Of a DNA stretch of 64,000 nt, positions 44,849 to 51,523 are shown in pieces. The translations under genes were made by a program, and so were the position numbers. Within the stretch, counting starts at the first letter, position 1, and each line of letters starts with the position of its first letter. The notes beneath the pieces are model-generated. The model did not search any database and was not told where the DNA came from. It worked only from the letters and a program-made list of their open reading frames with translations. Source of the DNA: Rubripirellula lacrimiformis. Lineage in GTDB: Bacteria; Planctomycetota; Planctomycetia; Pirellulales; Pirellulaceae. Where the stretch lies: the NCBI RefSeq assembly GCF_007741535.1, contig NZ_CP036525.1:1736001-1800000 (forward strand). The letters are read 5' to 3'.

Positions 44849-47461
44849 ATGACGATCAGCTTCAAAGAAAGTAATTTGTATTCAAAGGCATTCAAGACCG
44901 AAGGATTGTCTGTAGACGCTAAGAAAGCTGCAAATCGTCTTGAATCGGTGCTCGATCGATTCCGAGAGACTGCTGCAGTTCTGGCAGAGGACGTCGCACG
45001 CTCAGTTCCACAGTTGACCGATCATAGCATCCACCATCTCGACGCACTGTGGACGACCGCCAGCCAGATCGCGGGTGAAGAGTGGGCGTTGAATCCTCTT
45101 GAAGCTTTTGTTCTGGGCGGGGCGTTCTTGATCCATGACCTTGGAAACGCAATTTGCGCATTTCCGAATCGGATCGAAGATTTGTATGGAGACAGGTGGA
45201 ACGACTTGGTCGCGAAGAACCTGATCGAGAAGCATGGTCGTCGTCCAACGAAAAAGGAGGTTTCGAGCCCGCCGGACAAAATCAAAAATCTCATTGTACT
45301 TCAGCGACTTCGTCAAGAGCATGCAAATGCGTGTGTCGCTTTGGCAACGAAGGGCATCCACTTCAGCGATGGCCCCTACATTCCGCTTATTGAAGATCGC
45401 GAGATCTGTGGTCAGCTCGGACGCTTGATCGGAGAGATTGCTGCAAGTCATCACTGGCCAATCGAAAAGGTGGCGAGCAAGCTCAATCAATTCGCTGCTC
45501 TTTCGGGCGTGCCTCAAGACTGGCAGGTCGATGCTCTGCTAATTGCCTGCATACTGCGATGTGCGGACGCTTGCCAAGTCGATCGACGTCGAGCCCCACC
45601 ACTGCGGCAGGCTGTCTTTCAACCAGAAGCCGCGAGTCGCAAGCACTGGATTGCACAACAGCGATTAAATCTCCCAACAGTTCGGCGAGGTTCTGGGGTT
45701 CTTGAATTCCGTTCAAACCAGCCCTTCGCCGTCGATGAGAGAGAATCATGGCAGATTGCTTTTGATTTGGTTGCGAAGAATGCCAGTAAGGAGTTAGAGC
45801 AAACCAGTGCGTTGCTCAAACGCGAGGGTCGCAGGGAGTTCGCTGTACGACGAATTGCGGGGGCAGAAAGCGTGGCTCAGTTCAGTAAGTACGTGGAGAC
45901 CGAAGGGTGGCTTCCAGTCGATGTATCAATTCAGATCACGGATGTAGCAAATGTGGTTGATCGCTTTGGTGGACAGGCACTGTATGGCGAGAATACGTCA
46001 GCCCCCGTGCGAGAACTCATCGCCAACACCGCTGACGCAGTTCGTGCACGACGCAATGTTGTCACCGGTGGTCACGCACCTTCAGAGGGGAAGATAACGA
46101 TCCGTCTTTTTGAAGATGAACATGGTTGGTGCTTGGAGGTCGTCGATGATGGGTTAGGAATGTCGCAGCAAGTCATGACGGGGCCGCTGCTTGATTTTGG
46201 AAGCTCTTTCTGGACTTCGGATCTCGCGTTGCAGGAACTTCCCGGCCTGCTTGCTTCCGAATTTAGTCCCACAGGAAAATTTGGTATTGGTTTCTTCTCG
46301 ATCTTTATGATCGCCGACTCCGTTTCTGTGACGTCGCATCGCTTTGATCAAAGTCATTCAGAAGCAGTAACGATCGAACTTGAAAAGGGTCAGTTGACGC
46401 CATTGTTGCGAAAGTCAACGGCGAGCGAGATTTGTCCTCATGGTGGCACGCGAATCAAAGCTCGACTAAACAGAAGCCCCTGGACTGAGAAAGGCCTTGT
46501 CGGGAAGACGCCAATCTCATCCCGAGAGAATGCACTGGTTTCACGCATCGCATCAATCGCGCCGACAATCGACGTTAACATCGATGTGCAGGTCGATAGC
46601 CAAACGTCTGTCAGGACTGTGGTTGCAAATGACTGGCTCGATCTCTCATTTTCAAAGCTGTGGAATCGCCTCTGTGATGGGCGTGGGGATCGAATGCAGG
46701 CGACAATTCCTGAGACCGTGAGATTCGTTCGTCGAGATGAGTGCCTTGGGAGAATTGCATTTCATGAGCCGGACTACTCAACCAAGTGTGCAGTCACGGT
46801 GGGCGGGCTGAATGCAGGTTGGCTTGAAGGTGCTTGTGCTGGCGTTTTGCTCGGAAGAACGGATTTGATGTCTCGGAATAGTGCAACGCCTTTCGTTGAT
46901 GGTCTAATGCTTGCGGATGAACTGAAAAGATTAAAGGACGCTGAGCCAAATCCTTACGATAAGCCTGCAGTGCATCTCACGGCGATGATGCGACATATCG
47001 GTGTTGTTCCATCGAAGCTCCCAATGTTCATGACGTATGAATCCGACGCCATGACAGGTGACTCTCTCTCCGATTGGGCGGCGAAATTTAAGCCAGGCGA
47101 GGAAGTGTTAGTGAACCTCACCGGCACGTTTGAACATGACGATGGCCTAGGGAATTCTGGGACATTGCGTCTGTATCGGAAAGATGTTGACTTCGATCTG
47201 AAGTCGAACGTTGTCCTAGCTCCCGAGCTGAATACCGTCAGCCTGCTCGCAAAATTAGAACTTGTGCCCAAGCTGGGGAAATCGGGGAAGCCCGTCAGCA
47301 TGCTTACGGTTGTTCAAGAGATCTTCGCGAACGCGTGGAAGGTTGGCGTTGCCGACATCGAACCGAGCTGGATGGAGTTGGAAGTCGGCGACTACTATGC
47401 CCGAGAGTCACACGACATCACGCTTGAGGTTGCAGTCTTTGAGCGACCGAAACGTGTCTAA
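44849..47461 (+). CDS. HD domain plus Hsp90-like (GHKL) ATPase fusion protein
   Basis: An 870-residue protein not matching a common housekeeping family. Residues about 50-250 form an HD phosphohydrolase-like domain with a full candidate metal set: H59/H62 (DHSIHH), HD at 96-97 (LIHDLGN), H158, H201 and D240 (CADACQ). Residues about 375-560 form a GHKL ATPase: N-box RELIANTADAV (E389, N393), DDGLGM (433-438) and TGKFGIGFF (475-483), then GGTRIKARL as in Hsp90. The C-terminal 300 residues are unassigned. Sampled stretches have about 40-45% GC against near 58% for neighbours, suggesting horizontal acquisition. It is flanked by repeats A1 and B1/A2. A role in defence or stress is inferred from architecture; a chaperone-like enzyme is the alternative. 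Confidence 0.8.
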   Translation: MTISFKESNLYSKAFKTEGLSVDAKKAANRLESVLDRFRETAAVLAEDVARSVPQLTDHSIHHLDALWTTASQIAGEEWALNPLEAFVLGGAFLIHDLGNAICAFPNRIEDLYGDRWNDLVAKNLIEKHGRRPTKKEVSSPPDKIKNLIVLQRLRQEHANACVALATKGIHFSDGPYIPLIEDREICGQLGRLIGEIAASHHWPIEKVASKLNQFAALSGVPQDWQVDALLIACILRCADACQVDRRRAPPLRQAVFQPEAASRKHWIAQQRLNLPTVRRGSGVLEFRSNQPFAVDERESWQIAFDLVAKNASKELEQTSALLKREGRREFAVRRIAGAESVAQFSKYVETEGWLPVDVSIQITDVANVVDRFGGQALYGENTSAPVRELIANTADAVRARRNVVTGGHAPSEGKITIRLFEDEHGWCLEVVDDGLGMSQQVMTGPLLDFGSSFWTSDLALQELPGLLASEFSPTGKFGIGFFSIFMIADSVSVTSHRFDQSHSEAVTIELEKGQLTPLLRKSTASEICPHGGTRIKARLNRSPWTEKGLVGKTPISSRENALVSRIASIAPTIDVNIDVQVDSQTSVRTVVANDWLDLSFSKLWNRLCDGRGDRMQATIPETVRFVRRDECLGRIAFHEPDYSTKCAVTVGGLNAGWLEGACAGVLLGRTDLMSRNSATPFVDGLMLADELKRLKDAEPNPYDKPAVHLTAMMRHIGVVPSKLPMFMTYESDAMTGDSLSDWAAKFKPGEEVLVNLTGTFEHDDGLGNSGTLRLYRKDVDFDLKSNVVLAPELNTVSLLAKLELVPKLGKSGKPVSMLTVVQEIFANAWKVGVADIEPSWMELEVGDYYARESHDITLEVAVFERPKRV

Positions 47462-47483
47462 GTTGTCCCAAGGGTTTCCGAGT

Positions 47484-47590
47484 CCCAAAAAGGGGGTGGG
47501 GGTAGTTTCGAGCATCGAGGGATGCGAACGACCGGCGATAGCTCGTCACTCTTTTGCGAATCCAGGTTGTGCACCGGATCGAAGTCGTCA
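47484..47590. repeat. Repeat B, copy 1
   Basis: Matches 50645-50745 over roughly 100 bp: GGGGGT(A/G)GTTTCGAG, then GCGAACGA(C)CGG-CGATA-CTCGTCA. It begins right after the HD-GHKL gene stop. The adjoining sequence includes an 11-G run at 47594-47604. Confidence 0.75.
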
Positions 47591-47805
47591 ATTGGGGGGG
47601 GGGGCGGTGAGTGCTCCAACATCCGATGCACCGAGTGCAACGACACTGCCATAGGCCTCCGCAAGGTGCCCGTTCTCTTTGGCGTACTGAACGCCGCAAT
47701 CCGCTTCAGTAAGCACCCAGGGCGATTGCGTTGCGCTGGGCATTCAGGGGAACTGAGCGAGGTTTTGTGTCGGGGCTGCTGAATCGCCTCGGCTGGAGGA
47801 AACCG

Positions 47806-47945
47806 TTCGCCATGGGACTTGGCCTCTGCTGCGCCTCCGGCTTACTTTGTCGGCAAGTCGTTAGTTGGCCGAGTCATAGGGGCGGGTAATGATGACGCCT
47901 TCGGTGGGGCTTCTGGCGTCGGCCTCGCTCCCTTTCCGAGCAAGT
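47806..47945. repeat. Repeat A, copy 2 (partial)
   Basis: This copy keeps GGCCTCTGCTGC, GTCGTTAGTTG and the ATGACGCCTTCGGTGGGGCT segment of repeat A, but lacks the hairpin part. Its minus strand reads SPTEGVIITRPYDSAN before a TAA at 47861. There is no start codon; a TGA lies in frame at 47960. The rest of the 594-nt gap (47462-48055) holds no gene. Confidence 0.75.
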
Positions 47946-48011
47946 TGCGGAACTGGGCGTCAGCTAAACGCTAAAAGCCTACAAATCGACGCCTAAATCT
48001 CAAAAAACACC

Positions 48012-48050
48012 TTGCCAAACTGAATTGCGACTTATACTTATATTATATTT
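48012..48050 (+). promoter_or_regulatory. AT-rich promoter/operator region of the XRE cluster
   Basis: An island of A/T (ACTTATACTTATATTATATT) immediately precedes the first gene. A TTGCCA at 48012 and TATACT at 48033 could be -35 and -10 elements, although the 15-nt spacing is short. Repeated CTTATA half-sites might be an operator for the XRE protein. This is sequence impression only. Confidence 0.35.
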
Positions 48051-48055
48051 GGCCG

Positions 48056-48475
48056 ATGGAAGATTTACAACCACCTGAGATTCCTCCCCGGCAGGAGGTC
48101 CGAATTTGTCTGTCTGCGTTTCGTGATGCGCACGTGATTTTGCCCCGGTTGTCCGGGCGAGCTCGGCTGCGACGGCAGGCACTGAAGTTGCAGTGGTGGG
48201 AGTCAAGTGATGGCCAAGTTTTAGATGTCGAGGTTCGCCGAATTGGCGAAACCGCGTTTTGGGAACTGCTTGTTGACGAAGGATACGCGGTGGCTGCTGG
48301 CTATCGTGTGATCTTCACCCAGGCCGAACCTACGCAAGCGATTTGGATTCTTTCAGTGATGACGCTGAACGAACCATTGACCGACTTTTTGATTGAAATC
48401 CTCCAGATGCGACTGAACGTTGTGTTGGAGCGGATGCACATTAGCCGCGCCAACCCGTTTGGATTGCCCAACTAA
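48056..48475 (+). CDS. Small protein, possibly RelE/HigB-like toxin
   Basis: A 139-residue protein with no sure family match. The stretch FWELLVDEGYAVAAGYRVIFTQAEPTQAIWILSVMTLNEPLTD follows the strand order of HigB/RelE toxins (WELRv...yRviy...ivlL), and it sits directly upstream of an XRE-type regulator, the HigBA gene order. The N-terminal 40 residues are basic and Pro-rich. The typical C-terminal KKTQKTP segment of HigB is not evident, so it may be a divergent or inactive member, or unrelated. Only 10 nt separate it from the next gene. Confidence 0.5.
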   Translation: MEDLQPPEIPPRQEVRICLSAFRDAHVILPRLSGRARLRRQALKLQWWESSDGQVLDVEVRRIGETAFWELLVDEGYAVAAGYRVIFTQAEPTQAIWILSVMTLNEPLTDFLIEILQMRLNVVLERMHISRANPFGLPN

Positions 48476-48485
48476 GACATAGATC

Positions 48486-49187
48486 ATGAGCACGACAAAA
48501 ACTATCGAAGCTCCACTTGAAAATACCAATACTTCGCTGATGCGGATGATTCTTTCGTTGCACGGAACTCAACAAAAAGCCTTCATCGCCGCGCTGACTG
48601 AATGCAGTGACCAGCTTCGCACCAATTCCGAACGTCTGATGGCGATCATCGACAACCCCGAGTCTCTTCCTGGCGACAAAGGCCGCGCGTGGCACACGCT
48701 GTTGGATCAGTTTCGTTTGCTGCCTGATACCGCGGGCCGCTATGGCATGGACCTCGCTCAATCTGAATCAGGTGCCGCAGAGAAGTTTCCTGCGTTGCAA
48801 AACGAAGTCGAAAAGATGGATTCGCAAGAGGCTCAGTTCGCTGGCCGCTTGCGACAAATCATGAAGAGCAAGCACATCACTCAGAAACAACTTGCCGAGC
48901 GAGTCGAATGTTCGCAGCCGGCGATCTCTCAAATGCTTAACCGTAAGTGCCGTCCTCAACGATCGACGCTCGAAAAGATCGCGGTCGCGCTGCAGGTGGA
49001 TATTCGCGAGCTGTGGCCTGACATCGAAGTCGTTGATTACTTGGATTCGGTGGCTGCCTTTGAGCAGGACGGCCAAGAGATGAGCGAGGCGATGGCTAAG
49101 GCACTTCGCGACAACCCGCAACCACGATCAACCATCGAGGGTAAGCCGCTGCCGTCGTGGAAGGACAGCGTCCAATCGGATGAGTGA
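48486..49187 (+). CDS. XRE family helix-turn-helix protein with N-terminal extension
   Basis: A 233-residue protein whose residues 118-178 are a clear XRE/Cro-C1 HTH (FAGRLRQIMKSKHITQKQLAERVECSQPAISQMLNRK). The preceding 115 residues have no known domain but are helical and charged; the C-terminus is short and acidic. In a toxin-antitoxin reading this is the antitoxin and autorepressor, but the long extension is unusual for HigA. Its end overlaps the start of the GNAT gene by 8 nt, so all three genes are likely one transcript. Confidence 0.85.
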   Translation: MSTTKTIEAPLENTNTSLMRMILSLHGTQQKAFIAALTECSDQLRTNSERLMAIIDNPESLPGDKGRAWHTLLDQFRLLPDTAGRYGMDLAQSESGAAEKFPALQNEVEKMDSQEAQFAGRLRQIMKSKHITQKQLAERVECSQPAISQMLNRKCRPQRSTLEKIAVALQVDIRELWPDIEVVDYLDSVAAFEQDGQEMSEAMAKALRDNPQPRSTIEGKPLPSWKDSVQSDE

Positions 49188-49707
49188 GTTCCAGCTCTAT
49201 GCCGATGCATTCACCGAAGCCGACCGAGGCGACTTGGTCGGCTTTTCTTGTGGTGAATCGAAGTCCGGAAGTTTCTGCACCGAGTGGATCATGGGCTCAG
49301 GAGCCTTCGACTCGATGAACAAAGGATCGTCGGTGTGGCTGTACCGCTTGAAGACCGGCCAGGTCGTTGGTTACGGTTCAGTTGGCTTGGTCAATTGGCG
49401 ATGGCCAATGCCTGGTGGAAAGTACACGCGATTGCTGTATATCCCCATGCTTGGAATCGACCAAAAGTCTCACGGCCAGCCTCCCGATCCCGATTGGCGT
49501 TACTCTCGCCAGATCATGCAGCACCTGGTTGCTGAAGCCATTCGAATAAATGGTGAACGGAAAAAGCCAGCGGAGTATTTGCTGCTGTTGGTTGACCCAA
49601 CCAATGAGGCCGCGATACGTCTCTACCAACGCTTTGAATTTCATCTGATCCCTGACGTGACTTATGGCGCAGGCTTGAGCGTTATGAAGCACCGATTGGC
49701 GAGATGA
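49180..49707 (+). CDS. GNAT-fold N-acetyltransferase-like protein
   Basis: The 175-residue product shows the GNAT C-terminal signature LLLVDPTNEAAIRLYQRFEF and a preceding helix-strand region (RYSRQIMQHLVAEAIRINGERKK) where acetyl-CoA would bind, though the R/QxxGxG/A loop is not obvious. GNAT proteins paired with DNA-binding regulators can be toxins that acetylate aminoacyl-tRNA (TacT/AtaT type), and that is the suggested but unproven role. Translational overlap with the XRE gene supports a functional unit. Confidence 0.75.
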   Translation: MSEFQLYADAFTEADRGDLVGFSCGESKSGSFCTEWIMGSGAFDSMNKGSSVWLYRLKTGQVVGYGSVGLVNWRWPMPGGKYTRLLYIPMLGIDQKSHGQPPDPDWRYSRQIMQHLVAEAIRINGERKKPAEYLLLLVDPTNEAAIRLYQRFEFHLIPDVTYGAGLSVMKHRLAR

Positions 49708-50001
49708 TTTGCTCGCAGTTCCAAAAACCGATAGCCACTAATAGTCGCCTCGTCATTGCACTTCTGGGGACTGGAGTTCAACTACAGAGGCACGGAAGGG
49801 CACGGAGGTTTTTTGGCTGGATATAAGAGATTTTGGCCACATCGTTCCTCTGTGTATCTGTGTCAATCCGTTTTGCAATCAGATTCACCCCCGTCTCCTT
49901 TTGAGTTCCGCGAACCATCGGCAAGCCATCGAACACACCTGCTACCACTTCGTCGCTGAACTTGTCGCGACGAAGTGGCACGGATGATCGATTGGACGCG
50001 A
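49708..50001. other. Intergenic region downstream of the GNAT gene
   Basis: The 294-nt stretch holds a motif CAGAGGCACGGAAGGGCACGGAGG near 49790, of the sort often repeated in planctomycete intergenic DNA, and CCCCCGTCTCC near 49888, which resembles repeat B/A boundary sequence. No gene was recognised. Confidence 0.4.
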
Positions 50002-50511
50002 CTACTGCGTGTCCGACGAGCGACTCGGCTCCTTCATGTTTTTCATCATCTTTCCCTTCATCATGCCTTCCATCTTCTTCTTGCACATGGGACACATCAT
50101 GTCGGATTCGGCTTCGCCCATCTTCATGGATCTCATCATCGCGATCTCCATCATTGGCATTGCCTTGCCAGGCGTCTCGCCGAGCATCGAACGCTGGTCC
50201 GCCGTTAAAACTTCCGTCGCCTGACGCTGAGCTTGCTGGGCAATCGCTTTTAGTTGCTGTTGTTGTTCGTCCGTCAAATTCAACTCTTCCGCTCTAGCCA
50301 TCAGCAACGGCGGACTGTCAGCGGTCAACTTGATTCCTTTTAGTCCAGTGATCATGGGGCATTCCATCGACATTTTCTTGCCGTTCTCGCCGCTCGCTTT
50401 CGAGTTCTCCTGTGCCCCTGCGGGGACTTGATACGAGAATGCTAGCAGTGAGAGGAGCGTTACTCCAACGCCTACACCGAGGCGAAATTGAAAAGTGGAT
50501 CCGGTTTTCAT
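50002..50511 (-). CDS. Met/Cys-rich periplasmic protein, Spy/CpxP-like
   Basis: The 169-residue protein has a cleavable signal (LGVGVGVTLLSLLAFSYQVPAGA) and a helical Spy/CpxP-like segment with LNLTDEQQQQLKAIAQQAQ and EVLTADQRSML, close to the LTxxQ motif. The C-terminus is packed with methionine, cysteine and lysine (MPMMEIAMMRSMKMG, MMCPMCKKKMEGMMKGKMM), strongly suggesting copper or other soft-metal binding. A second metal-type motif CPM lies near residue 51. A periplasmic metal chaperone or sensor is likely. It lies within the repeat-bounded region, oriented against the TA-like cluster. Confidence 0.8.
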   Translation of the reverse strand: MKTGSTFQFRLGVGVGVTLLSLLAFSYQVPAGAQENSKASGENGKKMSMECPMITGLKGIKLTADSPPLLMARAEELNLTDEQQQQLKAIAQQAQRQATEVLTADQRSMLGETPGKAMPMMEIAMMRSMKMGEAESDMMCPMCKKKMEGMMKGKMMKNMKEPSRSSDTQ

Positions 50512-50644
50512 CGCATCTATCCTGTTTCTTAAACGGTCAAAAAGTTCCCCGCAGCGACGCGGGAGTGAACGAGAAGCGATCGTCGTTCGATCCTTCTCTT
50601 TGATGTGATTGCAAATGGCATACCGTGCAGGGGTATTCGCCTCA

Positions 50645-50745
50645 AAGGATCAAAGGGGACGGGGGTGGTTTCGAGCTCGAGGGGCGCGAACGACGGGCGA
50701 TAACTCGTCATTCTTTTTCGAAGCCATCGATTGCACCGGAGCGAA
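50645..50745. repeat. Repeat B, copy 2
   Basis: Direct copy of 47484-47590 (GGGGGTGGTTTCGAG, GCGAACGACGGGCGATAACTCGTCA). It begins with GATCAAAGGGGACGGGGGT, whose inverted form (ACCCCCGTCCCCTTTGAT-like) ends repeat A1 near 44760-44780. Confidence 0.75.
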
Positions 50746-50935
50746 AAAGATCAAATGGGGCAAACCTCTTTGATGAGTGACCCGCGTCCCGGAGAACCTG
50801 TCTATCCGTTGGTCAAGCAAGAGAAATCGGCGAAGTGCGGAGTCAAGACCGAGCGGCTGAACGCCTGATGAGACGGCAGCTACATGGAAAAGCTGCTTTC
50901 AGTCAGTGAGTGACCGTGCCATCGCCCTGGGTGGT

Positions 50936-51320
50936 TGCCCCTCACCCCATCCCTCTCCCCCATCGATTTGAACCTCGTTCCTCGGATCAAATCGACGGGG
51001 GAGAGGGGGCAAACAAGGGGGAGATGGGCACGGAACCTTGGCGGTAACCGTGAGCCGCTGGCCGTGAGGCCACGGGCATTGCGGGGTGCCTGGCCTCTGC
51101 TGCTGCCTCCGCCTCTGCTCTGGCTCGCTTGGCTGGCGGCTCGCTTGGCTGGCGGAGTCGTTAGTTGACGGAGCCGTAGGGGCGGGTGCTGATGACGCCT
51201 TCGGTGGGGCTGCTGGCGGTGCCGTCGAGTCGGCGAGGGGTGCAGCCGGCCACGTGGTTGTCGCGGCCGGCAAGCGCGTGGCATGCTTCATCACGCGAAC
51301 CGCACCCCGTCTCATTTGAT
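50936..51320. repeat. Repeat A, copy 3
   Basis: Full-length copy related to 44426-44780, with a 32-nt insert after the hairpin and a duplicated CTCGCTTGGCTGGCGG unit. Its hairpin arms are 50951-50971 and 50987-51007. The peptide frame on the minus strand (51161-51291) carries a 2-nt insertion, so the [16 protein letters not shown] end is out of frame with the matching start. Confidence 0.85.
51161..51291 (-). pseudogene. Frameshifted copy of the A-repeat peptide frame
   Basis: Aligned to 44613-44741, it begins MKHAT and ends [16 protein letters not shown] before TAA, but an extra CG after the ACG codon shifts the frame, giving 131 instead of 129 nt. Removing the two bases restores a 42-residue match. 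Confidence 0.45.
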
Positions 51321-51523
51321 TTTCCTCCGATCCCGAATGGGCCCCGGAATACCTAGCCACCTCCCCATTTTCCTACCGGCATCGCCACCGCTCGAGTTCT
51401 CACCGCTCGTGACCACATTGATTTCCGGCGGCCTCGGCAAACTGCTTCACTACTAGGATTTGGGTAACTTTGATCGCTTCGTTTCTTGCGATTTAGGCGC
51501 CGTGTCACATCGAATGCATCATC

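Larger units (their letters stand above)
50512..51523. other. Gene-free region holding repeats B2 and A3
   Basis: This 1-kb stretch between the Spy-like gene and the kinase operon is mostly repeat: B2 at 50645-50745 and A3 at 50936-51320. The remaining parts show no coding signal. Confidence 0.6.

Noticed and set aside
49962-50297. Plus-strand frame opposite the Met-rich protein
   Set aside because: Antisense to a gene with a good signal peptide and Spy-like motif; Ser/Cys-rich shadow product.
50899-51360. Minus-strand 153-codon frame across repeat A3
   Set aside because: It arises because a 2-nt insertion shifts the short peptide frame into an open low-complexity Ala/Pro frame.
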